A stretch of DNA of 64,000 nt from Anas platyrhynchos (GCF_047663525.1 NC_092590.1:51242501-51306500), one strand, 5' to 3'; counted from the stretch's first letter, positions 1 to 13,700 are shown. Numbers and translations are program-made. The notes: generated by a model not told the origin, from the sequence alone.

Positions 1-1369
1 TCACCCCTGCTAAAACCTGCATAAGCTCACAAGACAAGCCAAAATGACCTATAAGAAATCAACTTTAAAAAAAAAAGTTAACATCTTAGCACAGAACACA
101 GCAAGACATTCCCAATTTGCACCATGTGTGTGTGCCACCAGTGCACTTTTATAAATTGCATTATACAGCATATAACAAAAAAAATATTTGTTGCTCATAC
201 GTGTGACTCAGTTCTCCCTAAGATGCGGGATTGTCCAAATGGGTATTTGAAAAGAGCCCATATTTTTAGAAGAGGAAGACCTGAGCTACATTTTCCTATT
301 GGAGAAGAAAGAGCCAATAGCAATGAGCAGCTATTTCTTTGCTCAGTGCCATATTTATTAATAAAGATTTCTGGGTAATTCTCATAACGATCATCGAACT
401 GGGGCATTAATATATACACAAAGCACTTTCGCATAAAGTTTTGATACACCTCATGGTGTTCAATTCAGGTGCAGGGAACTGGAATGAAATATTCAAAACC
501 AAACACAACCTCGAAACTGGTAAAGTGATACCAACCAAGAAAGAGCTGGTTGTTGTTTGTTTGTTTGTTTTTAAATGATGAATTCCTGACCTGGATTCAA
601 ACCACTGAAAGTAAGCTATATGCAGAACTGCTCATAACCACCCGTTTTAAAAGATATCAATGGCTTTGTTGAAGAAACTCACAGTATCATTTATGCCAAG
701 TGATTAATGCTCTGATATAGACCTAATTGTCTTTGCAAGGTGCAACTGGAATTATTTTGGTGATGGGAATTTCTTCCGCATGCATTACTAAGTATCAAAT
801 AAAAATCAGTCCTGACCCAAATTTATTGTCTTTAATCTGTTAAAATATAGGACCTGCTGCACGTTACTGCTATCGGGTAGCTTAAATAGCTCAGTTGCTA
901 AGCCAAGAGCTCTTCTCATACGATTGCTACACACTATCCAGAGAAGGTACACAGAATTTGTTCAGGAATACAGGGAATTTGAATAATCTATGGACTATTA
1001 ATGCTTAGGGCTGCGGTTGTAAATTACTCTCCCCTTTCCCTGTGCACCATCCCCCAGCCACCCAGCAGCAGCTCACTTTCAGTGCCATTATTGTCAGGCA
1101 CATTATATTTCCAGGCTGCACGGTTGTGCTCTCCGGGTCTCTATTCACCCCTTGAACCGGGTTTTAGGGGGTGGTTTTACACCGAAAAATGACAGAGCAG
1201 AGGCACAACGATGGTTTTTTGGGTAACTACAGATAGGCAGACCCGCGATTCGCTCGCGTTAACACCAGCAAAATTAATTGGGGGGGAAAAAATGTGTTAT
1301 TCACCGAAAAAAGCTGTATGAGACGGAGGAGAAGAGGCGAGTGCCTGGTATTTCTGCCTCCTGAGCGGA
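1..1369. other. Left flank, no gene recognised
   Basis: AT-rich sequence with scattered short open frames that have no recognisable motifs. I see no exon, RNA gene or repeat family that I can name. If the CpG island to the right drives a leftward gene, this stretch is the start of its first intron. Confidence 0.5.
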
Positions 1370-1426
1370 GCCGGGGGCTGTGCAGGGAGGCAGCTTCCCA
1401 GGCGGGCAGCGTGACCTCGGGCTTAC

Positions 1427-1990
1427 CTGCGGGAAGCGGCGCTGCCCTTCAGCTGTGGCAAGCAGCAGATCTCGATCCCGGAGCTTTCCAGGCGATCCCG
1501 GAGCCCTTCAGGGGATCCCAGGGCCCTTGGAGGGGATCCCCCAGCCCGCTGAAGGGCTCACGGCAGCTTGAACAAAGCGCTGCAGCCCCGGCGAAGCGCG
1601 GCGCGGCACGGAGTCATCCCTCCTGTCAGGCTCGGCGAAACGGGGAGGCGGCGGGACTCGCTGGGAAAACGCTAACAAAGGGAAAGAAAAAAAAAATAGA
1701 AAAAAAGGAAAAACCTCAAGGGCTCTGGAAGAGCCACAGCCCGTCCCCGGGCGGTGCTGGAGCGGCCCCTCCCGCAAGCCCACCGAAATCCCCCTCCCTG
1801 CCGTGGCACAAAGGCGGCTTCGCCTCGCCTCGCCTCCCTTCCCTCCCCTCAGCCTCCCCGCCCCGGCCGCCGCCTCACGCCTCGCCTCGCCTCGCCTCGC
1901 CTCACCGCCGCCCCCGGCCCCCTGGGAGCCCCTGGGGGCTGCCCAGCCCCGGCCCTCAGCAGCGGCAGCCCCTGGCCTGAGGCGGCCGTG
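1427..1990 (-). other. Candidate non-coding first exon with a strong splice donor (CRACD by synteny)
   Basis: On the minus strand the CpG island contains CGCAG followed by GTAAGC, with the junction between 1,427 and 1,426. This is close to the ideal vertebrate 5' splice site. It would end a first exon whose transcription start lies somewhere to the right; the right boundary given is arbitrary. A weaker donor (GCGAG then GTAGGA) sits near 2,055. No coding content is claimed. Confidence 0.3.
1821..1902 (+). repeat. (CGCCT)n pentanucleotide repeat in CpG island
   Basis: Three tandem CGCCT units at 1,821-1,835 and five at 1,878-1,902, separated by related C/T-rich sequence. A minisatellite-like tract inside the CpG island, likely length-variable. 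Confidence 0.8.
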
Positions 1991-2340
1991 AGGGGAGGCT
2001 GAGCCCCCCCAGCCCAAACCCACCCCCGTGAGGGAGGCGGCGGGCTCCTACCTCGCCCCTGCCAGGCTGAGCCCTGCCCTCGGCTGCTCTCAAGGGGGGA
2101 TTTTGGCGCTGGCAGCCCCCTCCCCCGAAGGCTGCAGCCTGGGTGTGCAAGGGGTTGCTCGGCCCCCTCCTCGTTTACTGGGGAGGGGGAGGAACTACGA
2201 GGAGCAGAGCGAAATCCGGCCGTAGAGCCGCCTGCCTCCTGCTCCCCATCCTCAAAGCCCCTGTCGGTGTCCCCAGTCTTCACCTCGGCCACCTGCACCG
2301 AGGGCACAGCAAAACCAGAGGCTGCAGTTAGCTCCCGTGC

Positions 2341-4002
2341 CACTTGCTGGACCGTAATTGATCCTGTGAGCCATGCTCCTCTGCTTCTAAGGAAGAAAAT
2401 GCGGTTTTTCAGTCAGCTCTCTGGCTTCAGGTGCTCCCTGGGGAAAATGCCGTGCTGTTGAGGATCCAGCCTGCTCCTTAACTTTTTGGCCTAGCCACGA
2501 GTGCTCCTTCTGCACCTGTGAAAGGGAACAGGGTCTTACAGAAAAGCAACACCCACGCTGGGTCACCCCAAAGGGCCATCTCACACATTTTTCCGTCTCT
2601 GTGCCCAATACCGGGATAATGAAAAGGAAGAACATTAAGTTTCAGCATGCATTTACTGATACTCCCACTCCTTAATGATTTGCAGCTCAGTGAATTCCCG
2701 AGACAAAAGAAGTGTTTGTGCAAAAACAAAGTTATCTTTGACTCTGGGATAAATACAAAATCACTTTCTAATCCACAGTGTTCTAGGGTCATACAAGCCC
2801 TGGGAGCTGCAGTCTGTTCCCTTTTCAGTCTCTTCACAACCAAAGTCACAGAATATGTAGCATGATCTCTTTACCTGATTAACCAAAAATGAAACCTAGG
2901 TACCAGATCTAGTATTTGGAGGCCTGATAAGCACCCTGAATGTTATCTTTACATTAGCAATTCCATATATAGGTTTATATCCAAAATATGTAGCTACAAA
3001 CCACCTTGCTTATCAGAGGTGGACTTTACAGCACTCTTTTGAAGGATTCTTTTTTTTTTTTTCTTCCCTGTTATTGCAGCATTTACACTTTATTTCTGCA
3101 ATTTTGCTCAGTTACATGAGATTGTTGTTGGCAAAGGTCAATGTTAGTGCTTGCATGGAGAAGCTGTGAGCTGGAGTGAGATTTATTTATTTTTTTCTTA
3201 AGAACCGACACTTTCTGGAAAGTGATGCAGCTGTAAACCTGTCTAGAAAAGTAATGGATGGCCTTCAGGAACGCAGGGCTTTATAAATAATCGCGTCACT
3301 TTGAATTTATTGGATGTATCTCGAATTTCCATGGAACAATCTAAGTCTGCCAAGCATGTGGCACAGTTGCAAGGAAAGGCAGAGGTCCACTAGATGGCAC
3401 AAACACACCACTTAAAAGCAGGCTGGGGTGGGGGAGTCTACCTCCCATTCTGTCTTATTTATGGAAAGCACATGGGTAGATAGAAACTGCACATACAGTT
3501 ATAGTCCAGTAACCCACACATCTATTTTCAAACAAAAGAATCAGATGTCAACATAATTAAAGGCTCAATGAAAAACTTCCCAAACAGCAGTACTTGCTCC
3601 TGCAGATCTTGGCTTACAAACAGCAGAATAACCACCTTGAATGCAACTCATTTCTGTGTCTGCATTCAGGAAAATACAGCTGTCCCTACTCAGCAGTATT
3701 ACAACCGGGTAGAAAAAGCCACTGGCATTCTCACTTTTCCCCCACACTCCACTACTTCCCATCATGCTGGTTTAGTTAATTTAAACAGACACCATCACCT
3801 TGAAATGACAAAGGATGCACCACTGACGAACCTGTGGTGGAGCAGCTCTGCTCAGTTTATGCTGAGCTAGCCCTACACATGGATAGGGTAGGCAAATATA
3901 ACATGATAAATACTAAAACCCTCCATCTGCCTCAGATCAAATATAGATGAATTTAATACTGAGAGAAAGCAATTATTTTTAATATTTTTTTTCACCTACA
4001 GC
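2341..4002. other. Intergenic stretch without recognised features
   Basis: No exon-like reading frame, RNA gene or nameable repeat. Short A/T homopolymer runs are the only simple sequence. Confidence 0.45.
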
Positions 4003-4790
4003 AGGTTGTCCAGGACTGCATCCTGTCAGGTTTTGAATATCTCCATGGCTGGGGGAACTCCACCTCTCCAGGCAGCCTGCTTCAGCCTTTGAACACCCTC
4101 ATAGGAAAGAAAGAAAGAAACAAACAACAACAACGACAAAAAAAAACACATTTGTCTTACATTTAAATGGAATTCTTTGTATTTCAATTTGTGCCCCTTG
4201 TCTTTTGCCCTTTCCCTGGATGCCACTGAGAATAGTCTGTCTTTATCGTTTTACTCCCCTCCATCAGGTATTCAGACAGAATCACAGAATCATTAAGGTT
4301 GGAGAAGACCTCCAAAATCACCTGGTCCAACGTCCCCCTACCACCAATAAAGGTCCCTCGTGAGCCTTCTCTTCTCCAGGCTGAACACCACCAGCTTGCT
4401 CCGCCTCTCCTCAGGTAAGAGATACCCCAACGCCTTCACCATCCTTCTGATCCTTTGCTGGAATCACCAGGCACATCCACGTCCTTGTTGCACGGAGAGC
4501 CTTGCAGAAGACATTGCACTGCAGGAGTTAGTGACCTTGGCCACGTCAAAGCTCCGCTGGGTCCTGATCTCAAGGTTTGAGCCGTGGAGCCCAGGCTTGG
4601 GCCCATCCCTCCAGCTGCAGCCTCACCAGCACCGAGCAGACCCATGCCATGAGCCCTTCATCTTCTCCCTTGCCACGACAACGGCACAACTCTGGCTTGT
4701 GATGGGCTTTACTCCAAGGTCACGGGCCACCAGGTTGTGCTGGTACCTGTGGTTATTCACCCCCCAGGTGCAGGACTGGTTTCTTACAGT
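4003..4790 (-). mobile_element. CR1 LINE fragment with a second CR1 3' end inserted in it
   Basis: Read on the plus strand this is the reverse complement of a CR1 element: the GCAGGTTGTCCAGGACTGC-like block, TTTGTGCCCCTTGTC, then GAGCCTTCTCTTCTCCAGGCTGAAC and a more 5' segment ending near CCCCAGGTGCAGGACTGG. A separate CR1 3' terminus (CAGAATCACAGAATCATTAAGG and about 60 more bases) occupies about 4,271-4,349 and splits the older copy. Identification is from recalled CR1 family sequence. No intact reverse transcriptase is present. Confidence 0.85.
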
Positions 4791-7149
4791 AAACAGAATA
4801 AAAAGAATAAATAAAATATTCTGCCCCAGAGGACAGCATTTTATTTTATTTTATTTTTTTTTAAAAAGGCCTGGGGTTTCATGGTTTTATGTGAAAAATG
4901 GCATTAGAATAGTTCAGCCTTCTCACACATGCACCAATTATTTTGGTATGACGTATTTTACATCAGATGGAAGGCCTAAACTTAACCCTTTCTATAATTA
5001 ACATCACATGGGAATCAGTGTTTCTCAGATTCAGGATGAAATTGCACTTTCCAAATGAACCCTAGAATTGCTTATTTAAGTTAATTTAAATTCAATTTTA
5101 GGGATACTGTGGAGGATGCAAAAAATTAATTCTAAGAAACTCTCAAAAGACATACAAGTTTAATTGAGCAATCTCATTTTTGATAAATTGGTAAATACCA
5201 TCCTTTTATTCTCTCCTGATTCCTCTCCTTCTGACAGTACAGTTCTCCTGTTTCATAGAAAAAGCATACCCAACAATTAGGGTCTCTTCTTTATTATTTT
5301 TGTAATACTTTTCCTCCATTCCCAAGTGCAGATAACAACAGAAGACAGACAAATATTTGGACTTTTCCCATGTTTTAATGTCTGCCCCACTCTGCTTTTA
5401 ACTCACTCCCTACCTAGATAAGGATTGAAGCAGCACAGAAACTTCTTTGAACAGTGTCCATTGTTCTAATATCCTTGACTTAACATTACACTTGTTTCAT
5501 ATGTGACACTCCATTGATTTAGATCTTCCACAAATTTTGGCTTGTTTTGTATCTTCTCAAATGAAATATTTGATTTTAATGCAAACTTATATAATTCTCA
5601 CATTCCTTTTATTCTAGCTGCTTACAAAAATGTGTACAAAATAATAGTAACACAGAAAATGATAGATCTACTATAGTCTGAATACCAGTATTATTTCAGT
5701 TTTAAAAAGCTGCACTGGCTTTAGTTGCTGTGATGATACTAGCTTTATTACAACAGCTGTGCTTGATGATCCACTAATTTTTCACAGGTGACATTCATGT
5801 AAGAAGTATTATTAATGTAAGTGTTATGGTTTTAATAGTAAAGGCAAAATATACTTTTTTGGAAAGAAGAAGTATTTTCAATACAACAGAATATTTATTC
5901 TTTAATTTAGATCCCAATTGAAAAGTTTTTATATACAAAATATGATATTTAGAAGTCACTATTGAAAACATCAAGAGCAGAAGACGAGTTTCTCATTCTT
6001 ACTGAATTGCTTCACCCTGTATAATTAAATATGAATTACTGTCAAGAAACTTAATTACAAACAGTAATAAACAATACCTAAGAGACAGCCATCTCCCCAT
6101 TTGTGTAACTGGCAAATGAGAGACCTCAAATGAGATACACCCATTTTTAAATAAACAATTCCTTCCAATGGCTCAGAAGCCTAATGAGATACAAGTATTT
6201 TCAGATGCTTCTGAATGTGTGTTCTAAGTTGAAGTTGTTTTTAATTAATAACATTTAATACATACATAGACATTAAATAACAAAACTAGCAATATACAGT
6301 CTATGAAAAATAAAATATATCTGTATAGCTTAAAAGCAATATTATCTCCAAATATGAGACAATATTTCCAGTTAACAGAACATTCTTCGTAATTTACAAC
6401 TGTAACAATCTTAGTGCAATGTAGACAAATTCTAAACACAAAATTCTTTCATGTCATTTAATATGCTGCTTACACCTTAGGGATTCATGCAATATTAGCT
6501 GGTAATCACAGGGCTTTTCCTTATTCAACATTAGAGAAGCATAACACTACCTGTTGGTCAATGGAAGGATGCAAAACAGTAAATTCTCCCACTTCTAGTC
6601 CTCTGCGTGATATCTCTGAATACACATCATACCAACCTGAATGGCATGTAATTATTCGAAAACATACATTCCAGAGTAGAACAATGATACAATTATTTGC
6701 ACAGATGGACTTTAAGAGGTTATCATTAGATTCTGATTGCTAATTGCGTCTTACTTTTGTACAGTTTACTACACTGTACTTTACTACAGTTTAAATTTGC
6801 AATGTTCCTCTGCTAAATACACCGAGTATTTCAAAGATTAGTTCTTACGGTTTCTAATTAATATGCATCATAATATAAAGCCCTGCGTTACCTCTCTAAC
6901 AGCTTGAGCTGAGCTGTGTGAAGGATTCCAGACTTCATGCTCTTTTAAAAAGAAAATTTGAGAAATATCTCCGAATGATTCAGAAATCTTCTGAATTCAA
7001 ACTGAATTAGTTTTATAATATTTAATGTATTTCAATACATCTTTCAAAATATCAGTTTTCACTTTTAAAAAAAATCTGAATATTTAAAAATGCAACTTTA
7101 CACAAGCAATAAAGAAAAGGAGATGAGTAGTTACATGACAAAAACAATA
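4791..7149. other. AT-rich intergenic region downstream of CEP135
   Basis: Very AT-rich sequence with no convincing exon, CR1 terminus or structured RNA. It lies beyond the CEP135 poly(A) signal on the transcription-downstream side. Confidence 0.5.
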
Positions 7150-7737
7150 AAGAATAACCGATATATTTTTTATTGAGTAAAATGTTCAGTTAGCAAAATA
7201 CATTCACAAAATATATAGACATTCTTCACAATATTTAAAAGCATTAAGAAAACACTTGTTAAAAATCCAAACACACAGAATATCGTCAGTACAAAAGATA
7301 TACTGGCTCAGCATTTTCAAGACAATCATGTATGTTATTCTCCTATCTTAGGAGTAAGATTGGAGAATCTCACAGTAAGATGAACAAACTTCCATAACCA
7401 TATGAGATAAGCAAATAGAAATAAAATCATAAAATTAAAAAGAGATTGTCTGTCATATCATATACTTGTTTTTTTCATACAATTATATTATGGTTACCAA
7501 ATAAACACAAAACCTAGCCAGCCTTGATACAAACCCCATCAAAACAGCCCACAAAAATCTAGTCATCTCAGAGAGCTGGGAGAGTAGAATTTTGCAGAGT
7601 TGATTACTTCATAGGTTTTTAGAAATTTAAAAAGTAATCACTGATTTGAAAACAGAGGTAGAATGCAAGTCATCCTTCATAATTTTCAAAAAACAAGTCC
7701 TTATAGTACAGTAATGCTTTGATTGCTCACGTTCTGG
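7150..7737 (-). other. CEP135: CEP135 3' untranslated region
   Basis: From the base after the TAA stop to the expected cleavage point about 20 nt past the AATAAA. No long open frame. The cleavage point is inferred from the signal and the T-rich sequence after it. Confidence 0.7.
7169..7174 (-). terminator. CEP135: CEP135 polyadenylation signal AATAAA
   Basis: Minus-strand AATAAA about 565 nt after the stop codon, followed by a T-rich downstream element (TTATTCTTTATTGTTTTTG). It is the best-placed canonical signal after the terminal exon. Confidence 0.7.
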
Positions 7738-7759
7738 TTATTCCTTGAAGCTCACATTT
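7738..7759 (-). CDS. CEP135: CEP135 exon 26 (terminal coding, residues 1144-1150)
   Basis: Acceptor TTTTCTCCACCAG. It completes the split Lys codon and encodes NVSFKE, then TAA. The human protein ends in NV, so the NV pair marks the homologous junction and SFKE is an added tail here. Confidence 0.75.
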
Positions 7760-10700
7760 CTGGTGGAGAAAAGAAATTTCAAAATAATGGTATTATATTT
7801 TAATGAAAATTATGATAAAAAGTAATAATTACAGTTAGCCTCCTCGTTCTCTTCTGTTATTCCTAAATACCAACCATTAGCATATTGTCTAAAACTCTAT
7901 ATCCAGGTCATTGACTCGTTGCTCAAGTGCTTAACAAAGTGAATGTGAGCTGAGGAGGAAGAGAATTTCTTGAGAAGATTAAATCAGATCAGAGAAATAA
8001 GACAGTTACGGAACTATGTAATTACAGACTACACTTCACTGTGGTAAGCTCCCAGGAAGGAATAACTAAGTAGACTGAAAGATGATGATAGAAATACAGA
8101 CCTTTTTCTAAGGTAATAATCCACCAATAAGGCAAGACAGTAAAAAGTTAAACTGCATATCAATTCAGTTGATCAGATACTTTCTTTAAAAATGTGTACT
8201 TCATGAAACTGGGATATTTTCTGATAGGATATGGTACAGAGCTGTCATTGGTAAAACCAAGTACGCAAATAGTAGGATAAAATAGTTCACTATAGAGTAT
8301 TCTTCAAGTATAGCATCTGGACTATTTTTATTGCACTCACTATGAAGCAAGAAAAATTAAGGACAGCAGTCTACTAATTATATTCATTCTGAGAAACATG
8401 TTATTTACCATTTTCTTAAGAATGAGACAAAAATAATGCAGAGATTACTGGGCAAAATCTTGATTTGCAACATAACAGGGTTCGCCTAACGGTTCACCAA
8501 TAAAGCAAAAAAAGTCACAAGCACTCTTTCCTCCTTCTTATTAATACTGGTAATATCAAGACCTATTTCCTAAGTAAGCCTAAGAACAGGTCATATGTAT
8601 TTACCAACGTAAACAGTTTAAACTGTTATCAGTTTGGAATTCTGTCTTTTGGATCGAGCAGTTAGATTCATAAGCTGTTATTTTTAAATATGCTCTTTCC
8701 CAAACAATCACTGCTTCTCTCTCCCTAACCTTCCACTTTTCACTGCAAAGTATTACACAGTATGGCAGAGACGGGATATGAAGTCAGCTAATCAGGCCCG
8801 TTAACATGTAACAGACATCACCTAAACCAATGACCTCTAAAAGAACAAAACCGTCAGTGAAAATGACTGAGGGGCTGATTAGGACTTTTTAATTTTCTTT
8901 TAATGGACTCTGGTGACCATGATCTTAGACATTCATAGCCTCTGAGCACTAACAATGAAAAATACAGTGGTAATTTTTAAGCATGTTTCGAGACTGTTTC
9001 ATCTAATGTGTTGGGGACTTTCTCCTATGTGCTTTCCATCGTTGTTGTACTTGAGAGAATCTCATGATGTTTCTCTTAATATGAATCATTCATTGTTTGG
9101 GGATAACTACTAACAGCAATAAATTGGCAATATATATTTGGACATAATTAATGACAATAATAAGAAGACAATATATTTGGGAGCTGTCAAATGATGCAAG
9201 ACCATTAACAAAAACAGGAATGGGAATCCATTACGGCATATGGTCTTTGGAGAGCACTTTGCATCTATTGTTTCCAATCAATATTTTATAGCAGGAGAGT
9301 CAACAAAAGAAGAATAAGCACCATCTGAGGTGTTGAAGAACTTTGTAAAATTAAAAAAGTATTAGAAACAGTTTAAATCTAATTCCTATATGGAAACAAT
9401 CTGAAAAAAATCAAATTGCTTACTTTTCAGTTGTCGCTTCTTCAACTGTCCTTACAGCTGCACGTTCTGGAGACTGAGAGGGAGACCTTAAAGTAGAACT
9501 GAGAGGAGGTGAAGCACGTAATGATGATGTAGAGAGACCGTGTCGCCGCATTTCTTGAATTGCACGCTCCCTACCAAAAGATAGTAATTTCAGTTACAAA
9601 ACACTTCGGTACTGCAGGATGTTAGAGCAAAAAAAATATTTTTTACATATTTTTATTTGGTGATTTTCACAATAGTTTGCAAAGAGTTTTGTTTTCTTGT
9701 AAATAAATTTTTCTTCTTGATTTTTTAGGTTAATGGATTTATTTTTTTAATGCAATACTAAATTCACAAAATTTAGGAGGGAATTCAGAAAACCTTTTTT
9801 TTTTTTTTTTTTTAAATTAAGCAGTTTTCAGGTTGAGACACATTAGGTTTTACATGAAAGCAGGAACACAATTTTCCGTAAAAGTGCCCCCATATTGGAA
9901 AAAAAAGTTTTAAAATGAGAGAGAGGAACCACCTCAACATGAAAAAAAAAACAGCCTCTTACCGTTCAAATCGTTCGGTTGTTAGCTGTCTTTTTAAAAC
10001 ATCATAGTCAGTCTGCAGCTGTGCAACTTTACTTCGAAGTAAGGAAACCTCTCTATTATGACTGCTTCTAAAAAAAATCATGAGAAGCAACAAAGTTTGC
10101 TTTGTACACTGACAGGTGGGATCTTAGAGGAATTAGTACAAGTCAACAAGAAAAAAACAGATTCTCAGCATGTTGTTTCACACAAACCAAACCAAAGAGA
10201 GAATTCAGGAGTGAGAGCCAAATGAATACAATGGCACGTTGCTGGAAGGAACCTAAGGTGAGAAAGCCGTGAGAAGCTGGCAAGTCTCTCAATACATGCT
10301 TACTGCAATACATCATGTTCTTTTTTGGACAAAGGTAAGCAGAGACATGCTTTATAGAAACAGACAAAATAATTACATGATTATTTCATTGATTTACTAT
10401 CTTCTATTGCAACATGAAGCTGGTTATGTGTACAGTTAAAGAAGAACGAAATAGTAAATATTGTCTTGTCTGTGGACAAGAAACATATGGTTTCAGTAGT
10501 AAGTATATTAAGCAGGCTTGAACTACCTGTCTAGAAATGAAAACAGTTGAATAACATCTAAAAAAAAAACAGTATTAATGCAAACTCAGACCAGCAAAGC
10601 CCAGTTCCTGAAGGCCTGTTAAGTATGCCTGTGTATTTGGGGCCAGCTCTTTCAATCACAAGAATCATAAAGAAAAGCAGCCTTGAAAAATCTTTGAGTA

Positions 10701-13700
10701 AAACATAATTAAATATGTTGCTCAGCAAACCATCAGCTTGGACAACTCAGTGCTTGGTTGCAAAATGCCCTGAATTGCATTAGAGAGTAAGCAAAAAAGT
10801 CGTTATTTGGGTGTAAAATAAGTCATCTAAACCAGTATCTAGACAGCTGCATTATTACATAGAACCTTCAAGTCGGTATGAAGTTGAGTGCTCAGAAGTC
10901 AGTTCTGGAGAAGGAAAGATGAACTAGTTTATTGCTTAAGCACTGAACTTGAATCCTGAAAAAAACAAGTTCTCTTCCTAGCTCAGTCACAGACTTTGTA
11001 TCTGAGTACCTGCTGTTTTCTGACTCCAGGGAGATGTGAAATAATCCAGAGATTTGATACCCACAAAATACAGAATAGTCACTATTCTTCCAGAACATCT
11101 TCGCTCTTCCTACTAGATCTTATTCTATTAACAATGCAAGTATTGACATTTGCAGTGAACAGAAAAGGAACCCTACAATTTGGGTGGAAGAAATCTTGTG
11201 AAAAAAATACTTTTAAGTCATTTAAACAGAGTTTCAATATTTGTACAGAGCAAGCTAAATTTATGTTAAACAAAAAACTCATTCTTTCATTTTCTTGTAA
11301 TTTTAGTGTTTTATTTCACTCAGAATGTTCCATTAGTTTATGTTCTTTGTACGCTGTTAAAATTCTTTTAATAATAATTTAAAAAAATCCCACACTTTTC
11401 TAGTACCTGCATTTGATATATAAAAAAAATATCCTCTCTACTCTTAACTTTATCCCTCCAAAAAGATTCATCTTTTCTCTGCAAGACTGTTAAAAAGTTG
11501 AGGTAGAATCTAGGCACATGCACAGCATGAGAAGTTGCAGCTATTCTACTGAGCTTATAAGCAAAGACAATCAAAACAGAAAGTGCTGTCCACATTTGTA
11601 TACGTATCAGTTTCAGCTCCATTTACATTTAAAAGCAACAATACATCACAGAATCACAGGATAGTTGATGTTGGAAGGAGCCTCTGGAGGTCCTCTCATC
11701 CAACACCCCTGCTCAAGCAGGGCCACCTACAGCAGGTTGTCCAGGACCATGTCCACAAACAAGTTTTGAGCATCTCCAAGGAGGGAGACTCCACAACCCC
11801 TCTGGACAACCTGTGCCAGTATTTGTTCACTGGCAGTCAAAAAGTGCTTCCTGATGTTCAGAGGGAACCTCCTGTGTTCCAGTTTGTGCTCACTGTCCCT
11901 TGTCTTGTCACTGGGCACGACGGAACAGAGTCTGGCTCCATCTTCTTCACACCTTCCCTTCAGGTATTTACATACACCAGTATGATTCCCCTGAATATTC
12001 TCTTCTCCAAGATAAACAGTCCCAAATCTTTCAGCCTTTTCTCATATGAGAGATGCTCCAGTCCCTTAATCATCTTCGTGGCCCTTCACTGGACTGTCCA
12101 GTAGGTCCATGTCCCTCTTGCACTGGGGAACCTAGAACTGGACACAGCACTCCAGGTGTGGCCTCACCAGTGCTGAGTAGAGGGGAAGGATCACCTCCCT
12201 TGATCTCGAAGGAAAGGATTTTAGTGATTGCACTGAAAAGATGGAAGAGTTATATCAGACAAGTGAACTTCAGGAAAGGTATAGCCTCCTGTACCTGACT
12301 TTGACATGAGAAAATCTGATGTGAGAAGGAGTCGTGATCAGCAGAGAAAGTAAAGCAAACATTCTGAAGTCAACACTGGGCACAGTGAAAGAAATTCAGT
12401 GCTTATTCTCAAGACTGAATAAAAACTAAACAGGGTGTACCTTTCCTTTTAGAGTAGGTCTCCTTTGGAATTCCTGTTTGAGTTCACTGCTAAACTGATG
12501 TCCACCACAGTGGTGATTAATCAAAGTGATATGAAAGATGCAAATAGAAATTTTCAGTAAACAATGTCACTATAAGCCAAAAGGCTTTGCTGCTAAAATC
12601 CACTCAGCCAACCAAAACTAAGTATCAAGAATTTGACTTTGTGAGTAAGTGTTGCCACAAAGAAAAAGTTTCATTTTAACCCATATAACACACGTGACTT
12701 AGGACTTACAGTTTGCCCTCTGCAAGTGTTAGCTTGTCTTTCAGTAGCTGAATTTCTGAATCTTTCTCGTGGGATGTTAAATGGTTCTGAAATTCTTTAT
12801 CTCTACTGGTAGCCAGCAACGTTTCAAGATTCTGAATTGTAAGTCTCTCACTGGATAACTGCTTTTTCAGCAACTCTGCTTCTGATTTCATATCTTCTAA
12901 TTCACCTAGAACCTAGGGCACAAATTTTATTATTTATTTATACGCTGTGTTTACAAACAACACAATTCACTTCCCTGACAAGTCATAAAAACCAAACTGA
13001 TTGGAAGTTTCTTAAAAGTGGAAAGAATACCGAGCTCAAAAAAAAACCCAAAACAACACATTAAAAGCTAAAATTATTTAAATTATTACTTAATTAAGAA
13101 ATATTCAAATATCAAAGTCCTATCAGGAACTGGAGTGCTGAAAATGTTTGGGTAAATACTTGGAACACTAACTGGCTTTTAATGGTGTAGGCTTTTGCAC
13201 AGGTACAAAAAATCATATATACTGTACTTCATTCTATTTGTCTAGGTCAGCTCAATTAGCTTCTCAACTTTTGCCAAAATTGTAGAAATGTTTGTTTTCC
13301 TCATCAATTTTATCAATATAAAGAAATTCTGTGGGGATGAGACATCTTGTTCTCAAGGTCTTGAATAACGAGTAGCGGAAAGCTCAATCAAATCACTAAG
13401 TAAGGACACGACTTCATTAATAACCACTTCAAAAGAAAAAAGTTCAGATATTAGGAGCATTTAGAAGTGTTTAAACTATTTCAAAATATTTAACGCTTTT
13501 CAGCTGTATCTAAAATTTCAATTTAATTGAGAAAATCCATTAGGGAAAAGTCCTTACTATATAAATAAGTGCAGCATTCACCTTGTATAAAAGAAAATAT
13601 GTAAACCAGAATAAATTACAGTACAGTACATAAAACCAAATGACTATAATTTGCCTTTGCAGTTAACAAAAACTACTGCTGCCACACTTTTAATGGTAAT

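Larger units (their letters stand above)
1370..2340. promoter_or_regulatory. CpG island, probable promoter of a leftward gene
   Basis: An abrupt GC- and CpG-rich block in an otherwise AT-rich region, with many GC-box-like CCCGCC/GGCGGG stretches and C-rich pentanucleotide repeats. Vertebrate CpG islands of this size usually mark promoters. In the human order the gene after CEP135 is CRACD (KIAA1211), on the same strand, so a minus-strand promoter here would fit it. That identity is synteny inference; no CRACD coding exon lies in the window. Confidence 0.6.

Noticed and set aside
1294-2343. Long open frames of up to 228 codons on both strands in the GC-rich block
   Set aside because: Low-complexity Pro/Ala/Arg/Gly translations typical of CpG-island DNA, with no splice or domain support.
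4360-5001. 213-codon plus-strand open frame
   Set aside because: Lies largely on the antisense strand of a CR1 element; no protein motif.
11583-12104. 173-codon plus-strand open frame
   Set aside because: Antisense of a CR1 3' fragment.
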